Source: Glandiceps talaboti (taxonomy: Eukaryota > Hemichordata > Enteropneusta > Spengelidae). From it: DNA of 64,000 bases. The stretch is from assembly GCF_964340395.1 (NCBI RefSeq), contig NC_135564.1, forward strand, positions 6,192,861 through 6,256,860. Reading direction: 5' to 3'. The notes under the pieces were generated by a model. It was not told the DNA's origin, ran no database searches, and worked only from the letters and a program-made list of their open reading frames with translations. Below are positions 13,746 through 28,700 of the stretch, one piece after another. Every line of letters starts with the position of its first letter. The stretch's first letter is position 1. Position numbers and translations under genes: made by a program.

Positions 13746-16700
13746 ACTGAACTTACCACAACTCTCTCAGTAACCAACATCTGTACATCATGATCCAAGA
13801 CACCATTCCTTACTTTCCAATTCCTTCTTTTCACTGTCCTGACCACTCTGTCACTCCATTGATACATGTCAATTCTGTCAAGATAAAAAAACAAAACATA
13901 ACATTTCATTTCATAATCAAATTTACCAAAAAATTAACAATATCAGATTCCATAAACACTATTCAATTGCATAGGATACTTAATACAGATGTGTAAAGGT
14001 AAGTATTCACCTAGGCCTGATACCTTCCTTACTCTGTAGCCTATATGTACATATATTTATAAGTTTAAATTTCAGCAGATCATTGTAGATAACTGTACAA
14101 TTAACCAATGGCATTACATGTACTGAACAATTATCCATAGACTGGGTAAATACTCTCAGATAGCCAAGTCTCAAACTATACTGTCAAGCCAGTATGTCCA
14201 GTCAGATAGCCAAGTCTCTGGGCTATACTATCAATCCAGTATGTCAAGTCAGATAGCCAAGTCTCAGGGCTATAGATGTACATACACACTGGTTCAAAGC
14301 TAGGTAACTATTCTCACTACGACACATTCAGGGTAGTTTGAGAAGCATTTCTAGGAGACATTAAGTAACTTCCTACATCAGGATGTAGTAATTGACTAAC
14401 ATAACAATTTCCTTCCTGACTCCACCATGATATAGGAATTAATGTAATCTTGTCTGTGAACACAAGGTTTATGGTAAATCTAATTTGCACTGTATTGCTG
14501 ACCACAAAAATATGGACTGGTGTGGGATGTCACAGACCGAGGTTGTACAGTGTTAGGACCCGACCTTGGAAGGACTTGTATGCAAAACTCCTATCCCGTC
14601 CACAAAGGTTTTAACATATACCCCATGAAACATTAATATACATTTGAAAATATTATTTTGCTTATGTCTTCAGAAAATAATGGTTCAACAAAGTGTTATT
14701 ACAGTGGCGCCACTTTACATAAGTTAAACAAAGTATGTATGTATGTGATACTGCAAATTAATACATGAATGTGAGGGTGCTGTCACACACTGAATTACAA
14801 TAGAGGCAATATGGATGCAACACTGGTTAGCTTACTTCAGTTCAATCTGATTAAAATCCGATGTAGTGTACAAGTCGCAATTTCTTTTTGGCTGTTACAT
14901 TTACTGTTGTTTGTGAACGCTTGTTACATACATCTGACACAATACCATAGGTTTTCCCAAGCCATACGGGAGTGCTGAGTGAATTCACTCAATCAATGAA
15001 AATGTGTAATGCACTGAAACACATGGGTACAGTACTTCAGCATGCTCTGTTTGAAAAGAGCATGTGCACAGAGGGCAGACAACAGTGCTATTGTTATTGT
15101 TTGGTCGTTCTCATTCTTTCAATTTCGAAAATTTAGTGTTATATTGTAAGACGGATTCTGGTTGGCTACTCGTAAGTACAAGATTGGGTTCAGGAAAACC
15201 TATGGTATTGAGTCAGATGTATGTAACAAACACTCACAAAAGAACAAACGACAGTAAACGTAACAGCCAAAAAGAAATCACCACATGTACACTACATCGG
15301 ATTTACTCCAGTTACAACTAGTACAGCTTAACCATGGTGACAGATTCAGAACTAAGCTTTTGCTCAAGACTTAAACTTGCCACTACAAGTTTAAATCTTG
15401 AGTGAAAGCTCAGTTCTGCTACGTCCAGATAATATTGACCACTAATTAACAGATTCAATGTCTTTTTAAAAGTAATTAACCAATTTTTACGAATAGATCT
15501 TTGATTATTTGATGATGAAAAAATGTCCACGTTGCAGCTAGTGCAGGTTTCAAGAAAACAGTTTGATTCACTAACACAATACACTGTTCAGCAATTTAAC
15601 TACTTAACTTGAGCTAATGACTTGACCACAGACAAATCAAACATGACGAAGGCATCAAATGACTGAAATATCCTTTATCGCAATCCCAAGTAGTAATAAC
15701 TTGTTATGTTTTTCTGTTAAAAAAATATCCAATATCTATGTTTGGTATCTGAATGTAAAGATACACTTGAAATAAAGTCCTTGAAAGACAGACAAGCCTT
15801 ATTTTAGCGGTATGACTCAGGACTTACTGTAGCAGTATGTCTTAGGACTTATTTTAGTGGTATGTCTCGGGACTTATTTTAGCGGTATGTCTGTGGATAT
15901 CACATACACTTCACCACAAATAAAGATACACTTAAAATAAAGTCCTTGAACGACAAGACTTATTTTAGTAGTATGTGTCTCGGGATATCACAAACTTCAC
16001 CACGAATACTAGGCAATATTTTTGTTAAGGAAGGTAAGTACATAAAATCTACTGGAGTTTCCCAGTAATTTTACCGGGTTCCCAAACAAAATTATGATAG
16101 ATTGCATAGGAAACTATTCAACTTTATACTCCATTCCCCTTTTTGTTACCAAGGTTCCCCGACAAAAACACAGACTACAGTGAATGCAATAACATATATT
16201 AACTACAATATCAATAAATGTTTTAGTACACAAATATTGAATTTGGAGACATATATTGTGGCGGCAGAGTTTATCACTTTTCTATGATCTACTGCTAAAA
16301 GGAATTAAAGATCAAAAGTGCATCAGATTCACTTTTATTGCAATTTTTAGTAATTTTGACTAATAAAGCCAGTCTGGGATAATTTTTTATGGCCTGAAAT
16401 GTCTCCCAAGGGGTGAGGTCATCACATTTGACCATAAATCTCTCAGTAATGATTTTAGATGTATTGTGACTCCTATTTAGATATCAGGTCACCATAAAGA
16501 AATCGCCTGTACAAAGAAAGGGGCTTAGACAGATAAGACAGCGATAGGTTGGTTGTCATGGAGACCAGCCAATGATGTCAGTGGTAGGTAAGAACTTTCA
16601 GCAGAGAGAAAAGATGAGATAGAAGGATTATCTTCAAGTAGGTTGTATGAGACAATCTCTAATCTTTCACACATCTTAAGAGTTATGGTTCGTCAACAAT

Positions 16701-19700
16701 CTGGCAAATATTGTCTTCAATATGAATTATTCATGATATCTATTTCTGTATGGCTACTGGATCTAACATTATAATATATTATTTCTGAAATCAATATATG
16801 TATTCACAGATTGACCGACTCAGAAAAAGGAAAGAGAGAATATGAAATTATGTGATAACCATGGTCAAAGTTTGATCACCTCAGAGCCTCATCTTAAAGT
16901 GGCCATGTGGATAAGAATTTGCTATTTATCTTTAATTTTTAATTTATTAAAACAATTTTATCAAGGCTTCCTACTTGAAAAATCAATGTGAAACAACATT
17001 GACTATAAAGTCTGTGTTTGTAACTCAATACATTGCAAAAAGCTAAGAAATGTCTAAAATGTCTGTTGTTGTATGTACAATAACACACATTCATTAATCT
17101 GTTGCAATTTATTGAGTTACAAACAAGGACTTGGCATATGTTGTTTTACTTTGATTTTTCAAGTAGGAAGCCACAATAAAATTGTTTTATAAATTAAAAA
17201 TCCAAAATAAATACCCAATCTTGATCCCTATGGCGACTTTGAGTACATACACAACTGTATGAATTGATTTGCAATCCCCCCTGAAGGCATCCCTTTACAG
17301 TGAGATTGGAGTGAGGTATCTTACATATAACACATCCAATATGTACCACTGTGTACAGTGATTTGAGTAATATGCTACTTCTGGAGTAGTGATTATAACA
17401 TTGCATTTTGAGGTGATGCATTAATCCGACCAAGTTAACTTACCGGTACACATTCATGTCACATTTGCACTGTTAATTTAGAAATGTTCACAGACTTAAA
17501 AGAAACCAAGGCCAATATCTCAATACTTTTGACAAATTCGTTAATCAAAGACACCACAAAATTTAAAAAAGATGTCTGACATTATATGGAGGTATTTAAG
17601 CAATACCTCCATATAACGATTAGTGTAGCAATAATTTTTTGTTGTATCACAACCATGGGTTCTAATTATTGTTTTGCCTGTTCAGGTCAAAAGGCTTTAT
17701 GAAACTGTCCATTTGTTGGCTTTATCGAGTGATCAGTTGTTTTGGGGTAATCCTGTTCTAAAACAAAAACTCTATGGCTGAGGTATGGTATCACCATTCA
17801 TACTTATCATGTAGTCATGATGGTGGAATGGTTGGAGAGGCTGCACAAGCAAACAAGAATATTTTTGTGTGTGGCTTTGAAATATATATCAATGATTTGT
17901 ACAGTGATAAACAATTTAAAAAATAGCTTATTCCAGAACTAGACCTCATCCCACTGAACAAATAAATGTCCACTCGTGACAAACAAGAATATTTTTGTGT
18001 GTGGCTTCAAAAAATATATATCAATGATTTGTACAGTGATAAACAATTTAAAAAATAGCTTATTCCTCTTAGATATCCCGATGATTTGTATCAAGTGATA
18101 AACAAGAATATTTGTGTGTGTGGCTTAGAAATATATCCTGATGATTTGTACCAAGTGATAAACAAGAATATTTGTGTGTGTGGCTTAGAAATATATCCTG
18201 ATGATTTGTACCAAGAGACAAACAAGAATATTTGTGTGTGTGGCTTAGAAATATATCCCAATGATTTGTATCAAGTGATAAACAAGAATATTTTTGTGTG
18301 TGGCTTAGAAATATATCCTGATGATTTGTACCAAGTGATAAACAAGAATATTTGTGTGTGGCTTAGAAATATATCCCGATGATTTGTACCAAGTGATAAA
18401 CAAGAATATTTGTGTGTGTGGCTTAGAAATATATCCCAATGATTTGTACCAAGTACCAACACCACTTGGCATGTACTTATTACCTCCATATTGATGCAAG
18501 CGTATTTGTTAATCTTAATCTAAAATGTAGTGTCACAAACTTACGTGTCATTTCTGACAGGTTTTCCATTAGCAAGTCTTTCTGTCAGTGGATTGCCATC
18601 CTTGTCTCTGTAAAACGCGTATAAGCTTGCTGAAAATCCCTGAAAAGAAACAGATTGGATTGTAAGTAAGAAATCCTATAGAACAGTATGTACAGGGATT
18701 AAAGTGGCCATATGGATGAGAATGTGGTATTTATTTTTCAGGTTTTTTAATTGATAAAATAACTCTACAATATTTTTCTACTTGATGTAACATATATACC
18801 AAGTCCTTGTTTATAACTCAATAAATTATTTTTTTTAAATCACAATGTGTAAAATGTTTGTTAGTGAACATACAATAACACCTTTTTACACATTTTTTTT
18901 TATCTTGTTGCAATTTATTGATGTACAAACATGGACTTGGTAGATGCTGTTTCCCTTTCTTTTCTCAAAGTTGGAAAACATGATAAAGTTTGTTTTATAA
19001 ATCCAAAATCCAAAATAAATACCCATTTGTTATCTACATGGCCAACTTTAATATATTAATTTCTGATCAACATTTCAAGAAAAATTTGTGAACTTTTCCC
19101 TTACAAGTATTTTGCACTGATCAAATTGATTGGGATAAGTAGAGATACGGTTGTTATATGTGGTGAAATGCATGCACTGTGACAGTTCATTTTTGTAATA
19201 AATGCTTGCAACATCTCAGAAATTGGCGGATCCACAAAGCCACTTTTTGAAATCACGCTGTTGTAAAGTTTCATTTATCAAACATAGTAACAGTTGTTGG
19301 GTAACACTGCTGTGAGTGCATTTTTAACACTAAAACTACGATGATATTTACAGTAGAGATGGGTACAGTATCTCCTATGAATCATATGCCTTAGAGGCAC
19401 AAACAAACAAAAATTGTCAGAATAAAGACTTTCAACTTTCATTGATACCACAGATACATGTAATATGACATGTTCTTTGGAAAAATAGTTCATACCATGC
19501 TCAAGCCAAGTTGTATGCAAATGAACAGAAAATAGTGAATTTCTACTCTGATTGCTCTATACCACAACCTCAGTATGTTCAAATATGCATCAATCTAAAA
19601 AAAAAAAATCGTTATTTGTCCATATTTTTCACAAATCACACTACATCATTATATGACTCCAAGAGTCTCAAAATGAATCTAAATCTACATATCCAACTAA

Positions 19701-22700
19701 ACCTTCCCCGAGCTCTAAAAGAAATAAAGACTTCATAGGAATGTCAAGTAGTATATTTATACGAGAAACTCTCATCCTGAAATCATGGCAGGGAATCAGA
19801 GGTCACCATGGATATTTATAGAATATGGAAGCCAAAGGAAATTATTTCAAATTCTTACTTCGTGACTAATACTTATTAGCTGTCAAATAGTTGGATCACT
19901 GTCGGAATATCGTATCAGTTTTCAGTTTTCTTGAAATGAAATACCATGACATACACCTCTTTTTTTTTAATTTGCAAACTTTCATATAATGTTCCAAATA
20001 TTTGAGAGCTTTTCATTTCTCATGTTACATGTATCTGTGTACTCGTATAATTCGTCTGAATCATTTAAAATCTGAAACTTTAAGTGGCACAAGCTCTGGA
20101 GTTTATACGCTTTTTACTCGACTTCATCAAATCTTAAGATCTCTGGTTAGAGATGATTTGATACCACGTTAGCATCCTGACTAATGCACCAATGGAACGA
20201 AGAAATTTTGTTTGAGTATCGCACCAAAATTTAGTGTTTTTTGTCCTTTCCTATATGGTGACTCGCAAGACAACATCCTTTTTATCACTTTGACACACAA
20301 CAAAAATATTCACCCATTATTATATACCATGTGCAAGCCAACTTGTACTCATTTGAACAGCAAATACAGAATTTATACCCTGGTCAAAGTCACAACAACA
20401 CATGTCTATGTCATTGGCTTTGTGGTGCTCAAAAATGAATCACAACATTTGGAATAACCATTATTTTCCATATTTTCTTCTTGAATTAACCTTGCATGGG
20501 TATATTTATATCATTTTTACTTCCATTCCGCTGGAAAATACGAGTGACAATCCAGTTTTGTCATCGTCTTCAACTCATGGTGACAAGGCCCCTTATGTCA
20601 CTCATATTTCCTTTGGCTGAATGAAGAAAAATTTTGGTGAACAGTACCTCACTATACAAATGCACACTAATGGCAAGTATATATATACATTGATTCCAAC
20701 ATAGACATCATATGCCTATGGCTGCAATGGTGTAATCTCACAAGACTTTCTTCCTACTGACAAATATCACCTTAATCTTGGTTAAACAAACAGGCTTTAA
20801 TGACTAGCTGTCAAGTGACCTGGAAAACATGATATGTTCCTGGAATATAGCTCCCCTATCGATTTACAATGAATAATTAAATATGGCTGAAATATGCTTT
20901 CCTGGGAATTACATTTTTAACCAACTAATAAATGATGCATAGCATACGCAAAAAGCTTGCAGTTAAAACTGACTACAGATCATGCCAGCCTCTAACCTGT
21001 GGAACCTTTTATCAGGATATTGTTACAGGATATTTGTATTTGATAAGGTTACAGTCTGCAAATAACAGCAATGAAAAGAATGACTTCAACGTATTACTCA
21101 TTTGATCTTTCCCGTTCATTTAGCATGTCCGGATATTTTCCGTTATGGAGGGATCATATAACTCGTGTCTATCTCATGTCAATCGATTTATTCTAGACTG
21201 AATCCTGCAAAATTTTGATCAATTCTACTACAATTCAATTGCATTTTATGAATTTCTCACAAATTCATAATATCTTCTAAAATTTCATACACTGTTCACT
21301 TTCATAATCTTCCAAACAAATTTCACAAATTAGTACTTTGTCGAAATTTGTCAAAATCATTATCTTATTACCCCTTTACAAAAATTGGGCGAAAATTTGT
21401 ACTTTCTTGCAAAAATTGGTTACACATATTCTAGTTAACTTGTACTCTTTACTAATTTCTTACAGAAATGTGTACTACATTGCAATACCTCTTGAGTCTA
21501 AAACTGGCCTGGGGATCATATTGTATTTCTATCATACTGTAACCTTTGTTACAAATTTGCACTGTTTTGTCAAAATTTACCACAACTTATACAATATCCC
21601 AATTCTAGCCTTAATTTTATACTGTACTATCATGTTCTTGCAAAAATTTTCCAAAATTTTTAAAATTTTTGTCAAAACTTGCCAAATTGTATTGTTTCCA
21701 TACATACAACAATTTTAACCTTACAGTTTCCATATTCTTCATAACCCCCTCCTCTACCCACGACAATATATATATATGGTTTATTTGGTACTTTGGCCAC
21801 TGGCCTTATGTACAAATGTATAAAGATATAACAAATGGACACTAGAAGAGTTACAGAAAATTAATAAATAAAGAACATATCAAGACAAAAAAACGAAACA
21901 AATCAATATGGTATTAATAGCTATGTCGAACATCATGGTATACTATTCATTATCAACTCAGATTTTCCCCACCCCCTCATTCCAATTAACAACTCATCCT
22001 CCGTCACCCCCCCCCCCTAACTATTCCACCTATCTTATTACACCAAACAAATTAGGTAACTCACAACTATCTAAGGAGCTCAAGAAAGATCACCTTGGGA
22101 TCATGTCTTTCAGTCTAAGGCTACTATTAGCTTTTACCTTGATGTAGTTGCATACACATAATGACATTATTGTGTTGATCTCCATCTATCTTCATCATAA
22201 TCTCAGTATCTCTTAGCTTTCACCTCAATCACTCTATTCATGCCTTCAGGGGATGACAAACAATACCTGTATCTAACTAGCTTTACAGTATCCACTACGA
22301 ATCCAATTTGGACTTAACAACATTTCAAATCAAATTACAATTTCTGGTTAGACACAAATCAACAACAAGTACTTTTTAATTTAGGATTTAATTTGACTCA
22401 AAAGGTAAACATTCAAATAGTTACACTGTCTTGTATGTATAACACACATTTTGTCTGAAATCACAGGTTGTGATATTTCATATATTTGCTTGGTTAGGTT
22501 GTTTGCCTTATTAGGTTATTCTTCATTATTTACCATATATGGTAATGATACAATTACCAAATAAGGATATTGTTTGTTCCACATCCATATATGGAGAGTT
22601 ACACAAATTCAAATTAAGATATTAGATTAGATGGGGAGTTACAATACCATATTAGGATATTGCTTGTTTCACATCCATATATGGGGAGCAATATTTTACC

Positions 22701-25700
22701 ATTTAGGGTACGACATTTTACTATTTCCATATTTGGGCAGTCACACCACAAGGTGACATTATACTTGGATCACAGTGATTGGATATTGCTTATTTCATAT
22801 CCATATATGAATATTCCTATTTTACCATATTAGGATATGACTTTTTACTTATTTCCATATTTGGGCAGTCATACCACATCATACTTGAATCAGTGATTGG
22901 CTATTGCTTACTTCATATCCATATATGCATATTTAGTATATGTTGTTTCACATTGTTTTTTCAAGTATAAAAACATAGTAGTTGTTTTTAGGAATTAAAA
23001 ATCAGTGATAGTGATGGTGGTGGTAAGGAAGATGATATATAAACATAGAACATGCTATGGAGAGCATAGAAGACAATATGTAACATTACAACGACATTAT
23101 GTGTTATTAATGTGTGTTTGTTAGTGTAAATGACTTAATAATCTATCATTGTATCTTTTAATAGAATCTGCAGAACAAATTGCTGTCACATCACATCACT
23201 ACCATACCACTATCACGGTATATAAGAGACAAATACAGTTACAAAATATATAGTCACAACGTCAGACAAATTGAAACATTAAAAAACACAGACAAACATT
23301 GTATCGAATCTGCAGAACACATTACACATCACCACCGCTTCACTATCATGGTTTTAAAGAGACAAATACAGTTACAAAATACATAGTCACAACGTCAGAC
23401 AAATTGAAACATTAAAAAGACACACACACATTGTATTGAATCTGTAGAACACATTACATCCACACTAAAGACAAATATACAATGTAGTTATAGAATACAA
23501 CATCTGGATTTGATGGGGGGATTATTTTCACATAAAAATAGTACAAGCCTCAAATGTGCCTTGAGCCGTTAGGTCCGCTTGTAAATTGATAATGACATGA
23601 TGGTACTTCAAGTCATATACAAGTACACGGTACAGTTGATTTATAGCAACTGAAATGATTTATACATATCCTGATATTTGTTATAGATCTATAACACTTT
23701 AGTTCAGTTACATCCTTCCTGATCCTTCCTTATGACTTGACAAACTGATGTATGACAGCATATCTGTGATATCAAATATAGCATTATGAATTCAATTTCC
23801 TGTGTGCCAGAGTTACTATCTATGGCCTACAATGTAGTTTCAAGTTAAAGCAGCCATATGGATGCCATGATAAAATTGTTTTATAAATTAAAATTCCAAA
23901 ACAAATACCCAATTCTCGTCCATATGGTCACTAAGATTATGGCCATCGTATGAATCGCTACTATTGTGATGCCCTATTTTCAGAGTGAGTTATTACATAA
24001 AGATTCTGGTCACTATATGAAGTGCTTCAGAGTTACGAAAAATATATTTTCATATTAAAGTTAAATTATAGGATGAGAAAATAATAAATAATTGGAAATA
24101 CAATGAAGACATCCTATCAGTGTTTTTATAAACAAGAAAATCTATTAAAAAATTCACGTTAAGGATTCAATCCAAGGTTGTCTCATTAGTGTTACCTTCC
24201 CAGTAGAGCAATACGTAATTAGAAGGGATCATTCATTTGTTTTTGACCAAATTTTTCTGTAACTTCTGCCAGACAACTGTTTTTCACACCTAACTGGACC
24301 CCATGTTAGAGTCAGACTCTTCAGCTTGAAAAAAAACAGACCCCATTTTAGACCAAAGGGCTGGATAACAAACCCCAAAGGTGGCACATATATGTATACT
24401 CAAATAGGGGAGTAGCCCCCTGGGCTCCTAGTTGTCACAGTACAAAATGCAAAATATAGGTGAATCCTGGGTTATTTGAATAGTATTACCACAACTCACA
24501 AACCACAACTCACAACTCTTCACAGACATTTAAACAGCCAATAAAATGTATAGTTTGTGACTGCCCTGAGGGTAACCAATGAACCACTTAGTCTTTTAAT
24601 GAGAGAAACAGTAAAACTGCAATAATGTGGTGAGTAAGGAGTCATGTTTATGCCAGATTACATCAGTAAAGAAGCACTGAACACATATGTCTGTGAAAAC
24701 AAACATTACAAACCACTTAATAATGAATTCAGAGGGGGGAAAGATTATGTTTTTGTGAAGTATTAATTGTGGAAGGTGTAATTCAGTGTTTCCACTGTTC
24801 ATTCACCAAATTGCCATATGGTAAATGACATACAAAATTAACACAACTTTGTGAAGTAAAGGTATTCATTGCAAACGGTGTAATTCAGTGTTTCTGAAAA
24901 ATGGCAGTCAATGTATAACATTGATGTAATCGTGTATGACCACAAAACTGAGACATCTTTCAAAACTGAAATTCTGACGAAAATATCCATACCCCAAATG
25001 ATGCTATTTACGACTGTACATTAAATTACAAATTCATAACCACACTGTACAGGTATGTTCATTTCACAATAGTATATCCAGTGTGACCGAACAAAGAGGT
25101 GATATCAGGTAATAACCTCATAACATTTCTCTACAAGACTTGGATGTCATTGGCAATCATGGAATCAGTCAGTTTGATTATACCTAACTGGTAAGTATCC
25201 CAATTGGGACGGGGATGATCAGGAGTTCGTTAACAGCTATTTTACAGATCTCGTGGTTGCTATAGTGATCAATAAACACATTTCAGTAATTACAATAACC
25301 TTTCTAGTTCATTAGATGAAATAAAAATAAGACAGAAACATGTGTCCAGTGTCCCTTTAATTGATATTTTCAAGTCAAATCAAGGGCAGACAATGGGAAA
25401 ATGCACTTAAAATTCTATGTACACTGAGGGATTTAGGAAGTTTCCTCATTATGACAGCTACAATATACAGGAAACAGTACAGATTTACTATACAATATTC
25501 AGATGTACAATGTTACAAGAATTCAAGTGAAATAACCAGTGAGGCACAACATAAGACAACAATCATGAACTCTCGCTAAGTTAATGTTTTGCTTTGTACA
25601 TTAGAGTGCATCAACATTCAATATAAAGTACATCAACTTCTGTTAATTCCTGACCACTAAATTAGGTTATTAATTGTAATTGCCGAGTCCAAATGAAATG

Positions 25701-28700
25701 CAATCTTAAATCTCACTTACATATCCCATCTGATTGCTGATTTCATTGATAAATCTCTCTATACACATGGTGCATTCTATATATCCTTATAATAACCAAT
25801 TACTTATGGCAATAAATAGAATTATTGACTTACCAGTGCATGTAATATTTCATGTTTCAGTGATCCTAATATATTGTTAAAATGTGCTTTCTCTGTAGAT
25901 AACGAGTCTGGACAAAGATTGGCAAATCCTGCAACTGGCCTGGAAGAAAATTGAAATAAATAAATATTTTCTCTTTTTAAAAACTCATGTCAAAATAGAA
26001 ATACATAACAACGAAAATCAAGACAAAGAGATTTTGGTATTTCCTAAATTGTTAGAAAATGAGGTTCAACGTGCAAAAAATTTATCAGGGACCAGTGTGC
26101 CTTCTCAAATTCTGTTCTTGTGAGTCAATATGAGGAAAAACTAAGATTTCTTGTGAGTCACCACATAGTAAGAGATAGGGGCACAGTAAATGTTGGTGGG
26201 TCACTAGAATTGTGTGCGTCAGTGATGCATCGAATTGGCTTAGAGGGCACACTGGTCACCACACAGTAAGAGATAGGGGCACACTAAATGTTGGTGGGTC
26301 ACTAGAATTGTGTGCGTCAGTGGTGCATCGAATTGGCTTAGAGGGCATACTGGTCACCACACAGTAAGAGATAGGGGCACAGTAAATGTTGGTGCGTCAC
26401 TAGAAATTGTGTGCATCAGTGGTGCGTCAAATTGGCTTAGAGGGCACACTGTCAGGAAAACTGCCCTACAGCAAGTGTAATTAAAATTGAAAGTTTATTT
26501 ATTTTATAAAGCATCTTTTCTATTTATTAATATTCGAAAGTGGTGTACATACAATAGATTTAAAAGCATGGTAAAACAATCAAACAAATAGAGCTAAAAA
26601 CAACAAACTGATTACAATAATTATACAAGGCTAAAATGACAACTTAGTAAAAGACACATGGTATTACATTAATACAGTTTATAATATTGTTTAAACGGAC
26701 AAGTTTTTAGTTCATCTTTAAAATGTTCAACATCAGCGATTCGCTTTAGTTCTCCAATTACATCAGTGTCCACTGATAACATACATTAACATGTCAAGTT
26801 TGTGTCTGTCTTAATTTGTCAATATTCTGTCTGTCAATGTTCTATTATCCTATAAATATCAAATAGACATGAAATGACTGGTCGATATTAACTAACCTGT
26901 CAAGTGCAGTTTCTAGTTGGCACCAAGTAGCAAAACCTACAGTATCATCCCATCCACACTGGTCTGTCTGTCTGGCAGTTACATACAAAATGAAATCATA
27001 GCCATCGATACCAGGCCCCTCGCCAGTCCTGGCACTACAGTCTCGCTGATTATTGGAGTAACTACACACACGACACGCCTGCAATCAGAACAGTATGGTA
27101 TACAGCATGAGCTATTTGATCTCCAGGGATTTCAGGAAGTATAAAGGGTTGTACCATTTTTAGTTTGTGCTGTAAGTAATGGGTGAACGGCACTTTGGCT
27201 TTCAACACTATGTCCATTGTTGGCAGCGCCACTTAAAAATATGAATCATTATCAAATCCTCTCTTTCCGTTTTTATACTAACACAAATTTAAGGTCATGA
27301 TTGCTGTTTCCTTATATCAAAAGTTTCTGGGCTCCAATGTAACTTCTATGCTTGGTTGTCAGATTCACCTGCTTTGTTTTCAATCAATTTTCAATTGGTC
27401 TAACAGACTACCACCTTATAAATTTGGTAGTCAAGACGCAATGTTTAGTAGTCTATGTGCAGTATTCTCGCTAAGGCTTGTTTGCATGCTACATGCGCAA
27501 GGTCTCTGTCTGCTCCTGAAGTCAAATTTCATGTTTTGCGCAACCTTCAATCCAAGCATCAAGAATGAAACAGAAAATATATACAAATAAAGTAAAATTA
27601 AAATGATTAAATGAAATATTGTTGATATAGTTTTATTTCTCTCTATTCAGCATTCAAGAGAAGGTAAAAAGTGTTTGCTTCATATTCCAAATAAATGTAT
27701 GGTTTTGTTTCCGGACCATCCCCCAGCAGCCACATGTCACCCTTTCCATTTTTTCGTTCTCCTTAAGTTGCTCAGTCTCGAAAAACTTAAAAGGAACATC
27801 GTTTATGCGCCCTGGACTACTGCTAAAATTTCAATAGCTGGGGTGAAAACAGTGTTCAATGTAAACTAAAAATAGTGTGTCCTGACCTGTAAATGTTCCT
27901 CTGGTACAGTCACATGTCCACACATGGTTTGTGCTGCACATGAATTTGTACAATATTCATGTGGATCACCTGGTAAATATTCATAAAAACTCATACAAGT
28001 CCTGAAAAAAAATTACAAAAACAGAATTATTCTGTACATGTGTTCACATATCATATCAGTGTATGTAGAGTCATGGTTATTAAAAGACATCATCATCAAG
28101 TGAACTGAAAGTACCATCTTCAATATCCTAATGAATTTTAAATAAGTCATTTATTGTAATTTCCTTCGGTACAATAACGACCTCGGTTCTTGACCTCATT
28201 TCATCCTCCTCATTTATACCATCATTACTAGGGTATCACTGTATGCTGACAAGTAATGCTGGCAACGAACTGGGCATGTGCAAGAACTTTACTTCATCAA
28301 AAGAAATTTACAATACACATATATAGATTTCTTCAGTTCTTAACAATTGTTGAAAGTTGAAATGGATGAAACGGATAAAATTTAGGTAAATACACATATC
28401 TGATTTATCAACTTCTGGGAATATTTAGATATTTTGACATCACATCATGATATTCCATGTGGTGTTATTAACTGTAGAGAAATGTGAGCACGGAAAGATA
28501 AATAACTGGATAGTTTCTGACAAAAAAAGAAGCCAATTTCAAGACTTACCGTGAAAGTCTTATTGGTGAACCTGTAGGTTTGACTTTCAATGTTTTAGAA
28601 AAATAATCTAATGCTTGAGGTATAAGTTCATTCTGTGGAAAACAAACAAACAAACAATCAGGTGAGTGATTGCGAATAAATTATGTAAATATTTTAACTG

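Larger units (their letters stand above)
19060..25830. other. LMLN intron 6 (rest of the 7.2-kb intron)
   Basis: No coding exon seen. It contains dispersed repeats, AT-rich low-complexity sequence with many AAAATTTG variants (21300-21720), tandem CATATATGG/TTAGGATAT repeats (22500-22935), a 130-bp tandem repeat (23170-23475) and one copy of the CCCATTTTAGACC element (24240-24450). Confidence 0.6.

Noticed and set aside
13552..13909. ORFs with poly-Pro/poly-Lys or poly-Phe/Gly
   Set aside because: They read through the C17-A39 homopolymer pair. Only the exon 8 part on the minus strand is real.
18086..18382. 98-aa plus-strand repeat ORF
   Set aside because: 60-bp minisatellite, antisense and intronic to LMLN.
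17847..18460. CRISPR-like regular array
   Set aside because: Contiguous tandem units without unique spacers, in a eukaryotic intron.
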